From Saccharomonospora viridis DSM 43017 (GTDB lineage: Bacteria; Actinomycetota; Actinomycetes; Mycobacteriales; Pseudonocardiaceae): DNA of 64,000 bases. Under the pieces are notes generated by a model. It had not been told where the DNA came from, ran no database searches, and worked only from the letters and a program-made list of their open reading frames with translations. The number at the start of each line of letters is the position of its first letter. The first letter of the stretch is position 1. The position numbers were made by a program, and so were the translations under genes. The stretch lies in NCBI RefSeq assembly GCF_000023865.1, contig NC_013159.1:2072001-2136000 (forward strand), in the 5' to 3' direction. This document shows, piece by piece, positions 26,001 through 33,140 of the stretch.

Positions 26001-26251
26001 CCACCGGCAGGGACCCGGAAAAGCACCCCCTGCAGATCCACGACCACACTGCCGTCCGGCGCAGCGGACGCGGTGAGATTGGTGCCCTCGGTGACGGTCA
26101 CCGACACCCACTCCGACTCGGCCGCCGCCACCGACCGCGGCACCACCACCGCCCCGGCCGCCAACACCCCCACGACACCGACAGCGGTCAACCCGGTGAA
26201 AACCCTGGTACCCACGCGACGTGACACGATCCTGCGGCTGCACACGGCCAT
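23072..26251 (-). CDS. Secreted TolB-like beta-propeller/amidohydrolase
   Basis: A 1059-residue exported protein. The N-terminus has a signal peptide (twin-Arg-like RRIVSRRVGTR, hydrophobic stretch, cleavage near SVAAA-E). Residues about 50-640 carry many PD40/TolB-type propeller blades, recognisable by repeats such as SPDGRYLAYAA, SPDGRKLAFQ and SADGKTLAFV. The C-terminal third is a metal-dependent amidohydrolase with the H-x-H motif (VDSHVHQEY), later His residues (SASHYL) and the Asp of AGTDAPLAY. The ATG at 26251 has GGAAGG upstream. This architecture is known in secreted amidohydrolases of the imidazolonepropionase-like group; a role on peptides or cyclic amides outside the cell is inferred. 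Confidence 0.93.
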   Translation of the reverse strand: MAVCSRRIVSRRVGTRVFTGLTAVGVVGVLAAGAVVVPRSVAAAESEWVSVTVTEGTNLTASAAPDGSVVVDLQGVLFRVPAGGGEAERLTSVEDEAAMPDVGPDGRIAYQGYADGRFHIWIAEPDGSEPVQLTRGGFDDREPRWSFDGTTIAFSSDRGGSYDIWTVDVATGELIRRTDDPGQEHTPAWHPDGRSLVYVADEGIAAVAADGTTRTLVPSPGDEVALHAPSWSPDGGRLAYVRHEDTRADLVVDGRVVTEGEDVFLFAAEWLDDHRLLYTADGALRIRDLAEGTTRDVPFEATFELPRVDYRRKEHDFDDRSRHRVRGILTPVLSPDARQVAFVALNDLWLMPLDGTPRRLTHDRFAESNPVFSPDGRYLAYAADRAGTPDLYVRDLRTGRERRVTALDGAEVSPAFSPDGRKLAFQDQDGATYVLDLRTGRVRQLVPPLFGPGRPSWSADGKTLAFVAVKPYSARFREGTSQILTVDVVTGKQTYHAPGGEHASISTRGDDGPVWSPDGRQVAFVVDSTLRIMPVAADGTPRGPARELNGEVADAPSWSGDGRRLLYLSNGTLRLADVTTGKARDVDVPLSYRPDVARGRTVIHAGAFWDGESRRLRHDVDIVVRDNRIESVTPHRAGTHHRGRFVDASEFTVMPGLVDSHVHQEYESRFYGDRQGRISLAYGITSTLSVGDQVYRAMEDRESLDSGARVGPRFYATGEPIDGSRVYYNFMRPTTGDEQVERELSRAEALDYDMIKTYVRLPADRMRTVIEAAHELGVLSASHYLSPGAHLGQDGTTHLAATQRLGYARTLTATATSYGDVVALYGQGGRSVTATLFTTEFLGAEEISADPRLALYPSWTREKLLADTRDNTTAPADPDCDSADCREVRALRAVAEAGGRVVAGTDAPLAYVGAGLHANLRELVGYGWSPYDALRTATVNAAENLGVAEDVGTLEPGKVADLVLVRGNPLRDIDAAMNVEATMVGGHLYTLAELLGPYTGGHGATTAAAATGEEAAPAPATVVSEWADPKVGARYWWHAPEVVAADHAHSCSAYDRPGR

Positions 26252-26515
26252 CAGTCACCTTCCCCGGCGAGATCCGAGAAAGACCACTGTGGTACAAACC
26301 ACCACCCCAGCGGTATCGGTGAAACGTGGGACACCCACCCCCGGCCGATCACGCGCCGTCAGAAAACCCTCCCAAAACAGGGCTTCCACCGTCCGAACCC
26401 CAACCCGGACAGCAAGCAGCCCATGATCATCCAAGTCACACCACGTGCTATGCAGCGGATGCCTCAACCACGAGACCAACCCTCGCCGGACCACCCAAGA
26501 AAGGAGCCACCGGCA
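26252..26515. promoter_or_regulatory. Divergent intergenic region, amidohydrolase/nitrilase
   Basis: 264 bases between divergent start codons must hold both promoters. I see no strong palindrome or consensus promoter. The nitrilase ribosome site AAAGGAG is at its right edge. Confidence 0.4.
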
Positions 26516-27511
26516 ATGACCACAACCCGCGTCGCATCCGTCCAAGCCGAACCCGCCTGGCTCGACCTACCGGCCACAACCGACAAAACCATCGACCTGA
26601 TCCGCCAAGCCGCCCACAACGACGCCCGACTCATCGCCTTCCCCGAACTATGGCTACCGGGCTACCCCATCTTCCTGATGAGCACCACCGTCTCCGAGGA
26701 ACTGCCCTACGTCCTGCGCTACCGCGCGGCCGCCCTCGCCGTGGACTCCCCCGAGATGATGCGACTGCGCCTGGCCGCCCGAGAAAACGACATCATCGTC
26801 GCCCTCGGATTCGCCGAACGAGCCGAAAGCTCGCTCTACATGTCGCAATGCGTCATCGACGAAACCGGAGCCATCGTCCTCCACCGCCGCAAACTCAAAC
26901 CCACCCACGTCGAACGCACCCTGTTCGGCCAAGGCGACGGCAGCGACCTCCAAGTGACCCCCACCTCGATCGGCCGCATCGGCGCACTCAACTGCGCGGA
27001 AAACATGCAACCCCTGACGAAATTCGCCCTCATCGCCGAGGACGAACAAATCCGCGTCTCCTCATGGCCACCGCTGGACTACTACGGCGGCCCCTTCCTC
27101 AGCGGCGAGAACATCACCGCACTCAACCAAGCCAACGCCATGGAAGCCAGCGAATTCGTCCTGATGTCGACCCAAGTCGTCTCCGAGCACGCCAGCCGCG
27201 TCTTCAGCTCCGAACCAGGCACCTCAGCCCCACCCTTCACAGGCGGCGGCTACGCCCGCATCTTCGGACCGGACAGCACCCTGCTCAGCGACGTCCTACC
27301 CCCCGAACAAGAAGGCATCGTCTACGCCGACATCGACCTGACCGCCATCGAAATCGCCAACCACTACTTCGACCCGGTCGGCCACTACTCCCGACCCGAC
27401 ATCTTCGAAGTGACCATCGACCGCCGCCCCAAACCCGCCGTCCACCAGATCACCTCAGAAACCCACCGCTCCTACCCACCCCTCGCCCCGGAGGACACCC
27501 ACCACGACTAA
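26516..27511 (+). CDS. Nitrilase-family C-N hydrolase
   Basis: A 331-residue enzyme of nitrilase branch 1. The catalytic triad is visible: Glu44 in AFPELWLPGYP, the Lys in the RRKLKPTHVER stretch (residues 125-134) and Cys160 in GALNCAENMQP. The KLKPT-HVER-FGQGDG sequence is typical of true nitrilases that turn nitriles into acids plus ammonia, or HCN into formamide in the case of cyanide hydratases. The ATG at 26516 has AAAGGAG upstream. The gene converges on an fmdB-fmdA formamidase operon, so a nitrile or cyanide to formamide to formate route is possible but unproven. Codons end in C far more than in neighbouring plus-strand genes. Confidence 0.92.
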   Translation: MTTTRVASVQAEPAWLDLPATTDKTIDLIRQAAHNDARLIAFPELWLPGYPIFLMSTTVSEELPYVLRYRAAALAVDSPEMMRLRLAARENDIIVALGFAERAESSLYMSQCVIDETGAIVLHRRKLKPTHVERTLFGQGDGSDLQVTPTSIGRIGALNCAENMQPLTKFALIAEDEQIRVSSWPPLDYYGGPFLSGENITALNQANAMEASEFVLMSTQVVSEHASRVFSSEPGTSAPPFTGGGYARIFGPDSTLLSDVLPPEQEGIVYADIDLTAIEIANHYFDPVGHYSRPDIFEVTIDRRPKPAVHQITSETHRSYPPLAPEDTHHD

Positions 27512-27520
27512 CCCACACCA

Positions 27521-27583
27521 CAGGGCGAGGTGACCCGCACACCACCGCACCACACGGCACCCACACCGGGACACCTCGCCCTG
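27521..27583. terminator. Long-stem hairpin between convergent nitrilase and fmdA genes
   Basis: A perfect 12-bp stem (CAGGGCGAGGTG / CACCTCGCCCTG) encloses a 39-base loop. Its position between two converging stop codons suggests a bidirectional terminator. Confidence 0.5.
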
Positions 27584-27601
27584 AGGTCCTCACCACCGAA
27601 C

Positions 27602-28846
27602 TCAGCGACTGCTCACCGCACACTGACCCCGATCCACCCGCTTCGGCGGACCCGCCGACGGCCTCGGATCGAAATCGAACACCTCGGTCGGGATGTACAC
27701 CGTCGCACACGAGTTCGGAATATCCACCACACCCGAGAACCGACCCTCGATCGGCGCCGCACCCAAGAACAGATACGCCTGCTCCGGCGTGTACCCGAAC
27801 TTGGTCAAATAGTTGATCGCATTCAAACACGCCCGCTGGTACGCCAAGTGCGAATCCAGATACCGCTGCTCACCGGACTCCGTCACCGACAACCCCGCGA
27901 ACGCCAGATACTCCGAATACCGCGGCTCCACCCGACCCGGGATGAACACCGGCGTCTCCACGCCGTAAGCCTCCATCCCACCCTTGATCACATCGACATG
28001 CAGATCGATGTAGCCGCCCATCTCGATAGCACCACAGAAGGTGATCTCCCCATCACCCTGACTGAAGTGCAGATCACCCACCGACAACTTCGCACCCGGC
28101 ACGAACACCGGATAAAACACCCGCGAACCCCGCGACAGGTTCTTGATGTCCTGGTTCCCACCGTTCTCCCGCGGGGGAGCGGTACGCGCCGCCTCCTGCG
28201 CCGCCCGCTCGAACTCCGCACCCGACAACGAACCCAACACCGCATTCTCCGCGGTCGGCGGCAACGCCAACGGCGGAACCCGCGACGGATTCGTCGCGAT
28301 CAGATCGCCCTCCCGCTTGTTCCACCGCGCCAACAACTCCGCCGACGGAGCCGTCCCCATCAACCCCGGGTGCGCGATCCCCACGAACGACACCCCCGGA
28401 ATATGCCGGGACGTCGCCGTTTGACCACGGAAATCCCACACCGCCTTGTACGCACCCGGGAAATGATCGGTCAAGAACCCGCCGCCGTTCTCCCGAGCGA
28501 AAATCCCCGTATACCCCCAGCCCTGACCAGCCACCGGCCCCTTCTCCTGCGGCACCGGCCCCAAATCCACGATGTCCACCATGAGCAGATCGCCCGGCTC
28601 AGCGCCCTCCACCGCGATCGGCCCCGACAACTTGTGCACCTGAGTGAAATCGCAATCCCGGACGTCATCGGCCGAATCGTCGTTACGGATCGCGCCGTCG
28701 AACCACTCCCGGCACTCCAACCGGAACTCCTCACCCGGACGCACCGTCGCCACCGGCGGCACATCCGGATGCCACCGGTTATGCCCTAACACCTCCTGCT
28801 CGGCGAACAACCGGGACTGATCGACACGGAATTTGACCTCAGGCAT
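27602..28846 (-). CDS. fmdA: Formamidase/acetamidase
   Basis: A 414-residue cytosolic amidase of the FmdA_AmdA family, which hydrolyses formamide (or acetamide) to the acid and ammonia. Family stretches are clear: HNRWHPDVPPV near the start, DVRDCDFTQVHKLSGP, a GVSFVGIAHPGLMG segment, GGNQDIKNLSRGS, and GDLHFSQGDGEITFCGAIEM. Length agrees with known formamidases. The ATG at 28846 (MPEVKF) has GAGGAG seven bases upstream; 28876 would overlap fmdB. It follows fmdB by 26 bases in one operon. Together with the convergent nitrilase it could release nitrogen from small amides and nitriles. Confidence 0.95.
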   Translation of the reverse strand: MPEVKFRVDQSRLFAEQEVLGHNRWHPDVPPVATVRPGEEFRLECREWFDGAIRNDDSADDVRDCDFTQVHKLSGPIAVEGAEPGDLLMVDIVDLGPVPQEKGPVAGQGWGYTGIFARENGGGFLTDHFPGAYKAVWDFRGQTATSRHIPGVSFVGIAHPGLMGTAPSAELLARWNKREGDLIATNPSRVPPLALPPTAENAVLGSLSGAEFERAAQEAARTAPPRENGGNQDIKNLSRGSRVFYPVFVPGAKLSVGDLHFSQGDGEITFCGAIEMGGYIDLHVDVIKGGMEAYGVETPVFIPGRVEPRYSEYLAFAGLSVTESGEQRYLDSHLAYQRACLNAINYLTKFGYTPEQAYLFLGAAPIEGRFSGVVDIPNSCATVYIPTEVFDFDPRPSAGPPKRVDRGQCAVSSR

Positions 28847-28872
28847 GGGAACGCTCCTCGAGACAGGACAAC

Positions 28873-29151
28873 TCACGGCCGGGGCAGACGCGCATGCCGA
28901 GGATCACGACTCACCCGAGGCGGCCGCGCCGGCGGAGGCGCCGACACCACCTCAGGCTCATCCGCACTACGCTCGGCGTACTCATACGCCCGCCTGACAG
29001 CGACATCACCACGCCGCACCTGCGGAGCAGTGAACCGACGAACCGCCGACGTCCCACACCACGGACAAGCCCACGCACCCGTCGCCTCACCCATCGGCAT
29101 CCGCACATCGAAGTCGCCGCACTGCCGACACCGGTAGGAGTAGGTCACCAT
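28873..29151 (-). CDS. fmdB: FmdB-type zinc-ribbon protein
   Basis: A 92-residue protein. The first 50 residues are the FmdB zinc ribbon: CRQCGDFDVRMPM with the first CxxC, then CPWCGTSAVRRF with the second. The rest is a Pro/Arg-rich tail without predicted fold. FmdB was described as a putative regulator of formamidase expression, and here it lies directly upstream of fmdA in the same operon, which supports a functional link. The target and mechanism are not shown by the sequence. Confidence 0.9.
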   Translation of the reverse strand: MVTYSYRCRQCGDFDVRMPMGEATGAWACPWCGTSAVRRFTAPQVRRGDVAVRRAYEYAERSADEPEVVSAPPPARPPRVSRDPRHARLPRP

Positions 29152-29347
29152 GCTGCCCGTCCTGACTCGTGACGTCGTGGTCCCCGGAGGGCTTCCCGGG
29201 CGCTATCCCGATAAACGATCCGGCCCCACGCTTGCCCCCGTTCGGCGGACACCCGACCACGACACCACGTCCCACCTCACACGGCAGGACTCCACCCGGC
29301 CCGGCCCACGGCAGCGAACGCCGCGGCCACCACACGAGATCACCGCA

Positions 29348-30424
29348 TCACGGCCGCGCCAAAGGAGACTCCGCGATCGCCTCCACCGCCGCGCTCATCG
29401 AGTCGTCCATGTACACCGACGTCGTCGACAGACTCGCATGCCCAGCGATCTGCGCCACCGTCGCGATGTCCACACCCGCCCGCGCCAACACCGTCAGCGC
29501 CGTATGCCGCAGCGAATGCGGAGTAGCGCGCCGCCCCAAGAACTCCTTCGCGTACCGCTGCACCATGCGCTGCACATCGCGGGGCGACAACCGCCAACCA
29601 CGAACGGACACGAACAACGCCCCAGCGGCGTCGTCGATCCTGCGACGCTCCACCATGTCGTGCGGCCGCTGCGGCGTCGGGGGAGCGGGACGCTCCTCGG
29701 CCAGGTACCGCTCGATCACCTCGACCGTGGGTTTCGACAACGGCAGATCGCGATCCTTACGCCCCTTACCGCGCACATGCAGCACCGGCGTGCCGGTTTC
29801 CTCGTGCACGCGGATATCGCTGCGATTCGCCCCACACAGTTCCGACACACGAGGTCCTGACTCGACCAGCAGACGCAGGATCGCCTCGTCCCGCAAACTC
29901 AACCGCTGATCGGCCCGCAACTGTCCGGACGACCGCACCGCGGGCGCCTCGCGCAGGGTCAGCGCCTCGTCGAGCCGAAGACCGACCCGCGTGCCACCCA
30001 CCCGCGTGGGAACCCGGGGAGGGGTGACCTTCACGGTGGGGTCCACCTGCACATACCCTTTGTCGACCGCCCACCGGAACAAGCCGCGCACGGCCGTGAA
30101 CCAGCGAGCGAGCGAGTACGGACCCCGACCCGGGGGAGTGGAGCCGTCCTCGGCGATCTTCACCCCGACGCGGTACCGGCGGTCCGGTGATTTGGCCAAT
30201 GTGGTCAGCGCGATCTCCAGGTCGTCGGCCTCGATCGAGTCCAGGTCGGTGTCCGGGCCCAGGAGAGTGGTGAATTCGAGGAGGTCGCGGCGATAGGAGG
30301 TGAGCGTGGCGGCGCTCAGCTGTGAGCGCATCACACGTCGTTCGAGGATCTCCAGGTATTCGAGTGTCGCGTCCCGTACCGTGATGTCGGAGAGGTTTGC
30401 CGGCTTCGCCACGGCAAAGATCAT
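29348..30424 (-). CDS. XerC/D-like tyrosine recombinase/integrase
   Basis: A complete site-specific recombinase of about 358 residues. The N-terminal SAM-like domain (TLEYLEILERRV...SYRRDLLEF) precedes the catalytic domain. Catalytic residues are visible: Arg in ESGPRVSELCG, Lys in RGKGRKDRDLPLS, H-x-x-R in PHSLRHTAL, His in GHASLST and Tyr in TSVYMDDS. Starts at 30451, 30424 (ATG) or 30412 (GTG) are all in frame; none has a clear ribosome site. A GTCGTG/CACGAC palindrome overlaps the start region. No phage or element genes or attachment repeats adjoin it, so it may be a stand-alone chromosomal recombinase or a relic of an element. Confidence 0.9.
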   Translation of the reverse strand: MIFAVAKPANLSDITVRDATLEYLEILERRVMRSQLSAATLTSYRRDLLEFTTLLGPDTDLDSIEADDLEIALTTLAKSPDRRYRVGVKIAEDGSTPPGRGPYSLARWFTAVRGLFRWAVDKGYVQVDPTVKVTPPRVPTRVGGTRVGLRLDEALTLREAPAVRSSGQLRADQRLSLRDEAILRLLVESGPRVSELCGANRSDIRVHEETGTPVLHVRGKGRKDRDLPLSKPTVEVIERYLAEERPAPPTPQRPHDMVERRRIDDAAGALFVSVRGWRLSPRDVQRMVQRYAKEFLGRRATPHSLRHTALTVLARAGVDIATVAQIAGHASLSTTSVYMDDSMSAAVEAIAESPLARP

Positions 30425-30431
30425 ATCCAAG

Positions 30432-30455
30432 TCGTGGAATGCACAATACACGACA
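30432..30455. promoter_or_regulatory. GTCGTG/CACGAC palindrome at the integrase promoter
   Basis: GTCGTG-N12-CACGAC brackets an AT-rich spacer, with a TATGAT -10-like box just inside (30421-30426, minus strand). It could be an autoregulatory site or a recombination site of the adjacent integrase. Confidence 0.4.
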
Positions 30456-30984
30456 TGGATTCATGTTTTGCGTCCCCGGGTCCCGCTGGGTGAGTCGCCC
30501 CGGTCGCTATCCCGTCGAATCCGACCCCGTTCGCCGCATCACCCATCTCCGGACGCCGTTGGTGGTCGATGTCGCCACGAGGCCACCGCGAGCTTGAGGT
30601 CAACAAGTCCCGGGTGATTCCTGCCGGGGCGCGGAAGAGGGAAGCGTGAAAGACCGGCACCGGCCTCCGGGTGATCGCGACCATGTCGTCGGTGGCGTAC
30701 CACCGGTGCGTCGTGACACGCGCATGATCGCTACGGCTGAATGAGTGACTCTTCCCGTGCGAATGCCGCACCGCCCGTCGTTCTCGGCGACGCTCCCAGT
30801 CACGCGGCAGGGTCCTGAAAGGGGAGTCCTGGGAGGGGATGGGTCCACGCGTGGTCGAAGCCACCTGGGGAGGGCCACACAACCTTTACTTTACATAATG
30901 TACATTATCGGCGTTTATTCGTGGCGTGCCGAGCAGGGCGGATACCCACCGTCGGCGTTCGCGACGGGTTCGTGATGTCTTCGT
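30456..30984. other. Gene-free region with a perfect palindrome
   Basis: About 530 bases without a believable gene. The minus-strand frame 30421-30882 has no motif and atypical composition. The notable feature is ATAATGTACATTAT at 30895-30908, a perfect 14-bp palindrome in an AT-rich patch that stands out in this GC-rich genome. Confidence 0.5.
30895..30908. promoter_or_regulatory. AT-rich perfect palindrome, orphan operator candidate
   Basis: ATAATG-TA-CATTAT reads the same on both strands. It lies 77 bases beyond the stop codon of the zinc-knuckle gene, with no obvious gene start downstream in either direction. Confidence 0.4.
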
Positions 30985-31431
30985 TCACCGCAGGCGCTCC
31001 AGTTCGTGTGCCGTGCGTGCGAGTTCGTCGGCCAGCATGCGCAGCTCCTGCGCGTCGGCTCCTTCCCGGGCCGCCGTGGCCACGTCCTCGGCCGCGCATC
31101 GCAGCTGGAACAGTCGATCCTGCAGCGCCGCGATCTCGCTTCGTGACAGCACGACCGCGTCGGTCGGCAGTCCGCCCCGCTCCACGGCTGTGCGGCGTTC
31201 GTAGGCGCGTTGGCGGCAGGACTGTCCGCAGTAGCGGCGGCGGCGTCCGACGGTGCTGAGCTGTTCGATCGGTCGCCCACACCACCCGCAATGCTGGGGC
31301 TTTCTACCCCGCCGGTTCCTGCTCCGGTTTTCGTCACGTGACGTTTTCGGGTCGGTGTGTTCGGATGTGTGGTGTTGGGCCGGTGAGGCCACCGAAGTCG
31401 TTGCAGTCGTGGAGGTCATCGACCGCGACAC
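30985..31431 (-). CDS. Small zinc-knuckle/coiled-coil protein
   Basis: A 148-residue protein (GTG at 31431, or ATG at 31419). A Thr/Ser/Arg-rich N-terminus leads to a zinc knuckle: CGWCGRP, then RRYCGQSCRQRAYERR, giving two C-x(2-3)-C pairs. A predicted coiled coil covers about residues 90-148 (AALQDRLFQLRCAAEDV and following). The same order of knuckle, basic patch and coiled coil is seen in the protein at 816-1877. Short proteins of this type recur in actinobacteria without known function. A nucleic-acid-binding role is plausible from the basic residues but unproven. Confidence 0.82.
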   Translation of the reverse strand: MSRSMTSTTATTSVASPAQHHTSEHTDPKTSRDENRSRNRRGRKPQHCGWCGRPIEQLSTVGRRRRYCGQSCRQRAYERRTAVERGGLPTDAVVLSRSEIAALQDRLFQLRCAAEDVATAAREGADAQELRMLADELARTAHELERLR

Positions 31432-31488
31432 TAGTCATTCATCACGTCCCCATGTCAGGGCCACGCCGGGCGGGCACACTTAAAACCC

Positions 31489-32271
31489 ATGACAGCCGCG
31501 CACCCGTATCTTGTGGATTCCCCGCCACGCGCCTTCGCTCACCGCGGGTGGCATGTGGGTGATTTGTCCGGCATGGAGAATTCGTTGTCCGCGTTCCGGC
31601 GTGCGGTGCTCGAAGGCTACCGCTACGTCGAGACCGACGTCCATGCGACGGCTGATGGCACCGTGGTCGTTCACCACGATCGGACGTTGGATCGAACCAC
31701 CGACGGTACCGGTCCGATCGCGACGCAACTGTGGAGCACGGTGCGGCGGGCGAAGATCGGTGGCCGGGAGCCTGTGTCCCGACTGGAGGACGTGCTCGAG
31801 GAGTTGCCCGAGACGTTCTTCAACATCGACATCAAATCCGATGCGGCCGTGGAACCGTTCGTGCGGACCGTCCGCCGGTTGAATGCCTTCGACCGGGTGG
31901 CCGCGGCGGCGTTCTCGGAGGCGCGGCTGGTGCGGTTGCGTAAACTCGCCGGCCCACGGTTGTTGACGTCGTTGGGGCCGCGTTCGGCGTTGTTGTTGCG
32001 GGCCGATGGTTGGTTGCCGTTTCTGCGGTTGGGGTCGTTCAGTCGTGGTCGTATGGCGCAGGTGCCGTTGCGGCACGGTCCGGTGACCGTGGTGGACAAG
32101 GCGTTCATCGCGGCGGCTCACCGGTTGGGTATCGAAGTGCACACGTGGACGATCAACGACCAGGAGCGGATGCGGCAGCTGTTGGATCTGGGGGTGCACG
32201 GCATCGTCACCGACCGTCCGGATCTGCTGCGGGAGGTGTTGATCGAACGCGGCAGTTGGCCGTCGAGGTGA
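31489..32271 (+). CDS. Glycerophosphodiester phosphodiesterase
   Basis: A 260-residue TIM-barrel enzyme of the GDPD family, which hydrolyses glycerophosphodiesters to glycerol-3-phosphate and an alcohol. Visible motifs are AHRGW (first catalytic His), YVETDVHATADG (metal-binding Glu/Asp), VVVHHDRTLDRTT (second His) and NIDIKSD. The C-terminal VHTWTIND and DGIVTDRP-like GVHGIVTDRPDLL segments are also typical. No signal peptide is present, so it is cytosolic. The ATG at 31489 lacks a ribosome site (upstream ACTTAAAACCC) and may be translated from a short leader. Confidence 0.94.
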   Translation: MTAAHPYLVDSPPRAFAHRGWHVGDLSGMENSLSAFRRAVLEGYRYVETDVHATADGTVVVHHDRTLDRTTDGTGPIATQLWSTVRRAKIGGREPVSRLEDVLEELPETFFNIDIKSDAAVEPFVRTVRRLNAFDRVAAAAFSEARLVRLRKLAGPRLLTSLGPRSALLLRADGWLPFLRLGSFSRGRMAQVPLRHGPVTVVDKAFIAAAHRLGIEVHTWTINDQERMRQLLDLGVHGIVTDRPDLLREVLIERGSWPSR

Positions 32272-32307
32272 CGGCCACTCCCCTCCCCCGGCGGCCAGGG
32301 TGGTCAC

Positions 32308-32544
32308 TCAGGTCAGGCGGAGTGTTGTGTTCGTGTCGACGAGGTTGCCCCGGACGAGTCCGGGCACGTGAGAGGTCATGGGTCGTGGCGTCGTTGCGGT
32401 CGCCGTCATCCAAGACGCAGAGCTCACAGGAACCATTTTCGGCTCGGGATCTCTCAGGAAATACCAAAGAACTCCGACGAGGATTGTCGTAGCGGCGATC
32501 ACCGCCAGCACTGTCAGGATGATGGCTGTGGCCCTATTCGACAT
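32308..32544 (-). CDS. Small single-pass membrane protein, hypothetical
   Basis: A 78-residue protein with one clear transmembrane segment (IILTVLAVIAATTILVGVLW, residues 6-25) right after the N-terminus, then a Thr/Ser/Pro-containing extracytoplasmic or cytoplasmic tail. The ATG at 32544 is the best start; AGAGGA lies 16 bases upstream, rather far. The longer frame to 32634 adds unlike sequence. It converges on the glycerophosphodiesterase gene. No family is recognised. Confidence 0.55.
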   Translation of the reverse strand: MSNRATAIILTVLAVIAATTILVGVLWYFLRDPEPKMVPVSSASWMTATATTPRPMTSHVPGLVRGNLVDTNTTLRLT

Positions 32545-33140
32545 GGCTTCGACATGGCGTTCCTCTGGGGCTCGGTCGGTCAGACCTCGAAGTTCGGCCC
32601 GGTTTCGTGGGCATCCCCACCCGAGGGCAACCATCAGCGCTGGTGCTGAGCTCTGCGATGCTCTGTGCTTGATCCCTGGAGGGGAGAGAGCACCCTTCTT
32701 CCGGCCGGGTCCGTTTCGTCAAGGGCCCATCCGCCTCGTCGGGGATGTCGACGAAGTCCCGGGATCCGGTTCTCGTGGCGGATGGGTCCACGAGCTCCCC
32801 TTCGCTGTCCTTGTCGGTGGGAGATCGCGGTTTCGGACATCGAATGGTTTTCGGGTTTCGTTTGTGTGGGGGCTTGGTTCCCACTGTGGCGTGGTTTTCG
32901 TTTTCGGCGCGGGAGGAATGTCGACAGGTCGCGGGTGGGTTGGGTGCGGCTGTCGTCTTTTTCTTCAGAGCTCGCCGGGGTTTCGGGCATTCGGGGAGTG
33001 TGGGTTTGTGTGGGCTGCCTGCTGCTGTGGCTTGCCGTAGCGTCTAGGCGACGGTGTGGTGTGGGCGCTCGTGTGGTGTGCCGTTTCCTTGCCTGCGCTG
33101 TGGGCGTTCACCGCGATGTTCCGGTCGCGAGGAGGAACTG
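32545..33140. other. Gene-poor region upstream of the YeeE gene
   Basis: About 600 bases where several overlapping frames are open in both strands but none has a recognisable domain or ribosome site. Base composition is richer in T and G on the plus strand than in neighbouring genes. It presumably contains the promoter of the yeeE-tusA pair and of the small membrane protein. Confidence 0.45.

Noticed and set aside
30421-30882. 153-residue minus-strand ORF upstream of the integrase
   Set aside because: No domain, no ribosome site, composition unlike neighbouring genes, and it overlaps the integrase promoter palindrome.
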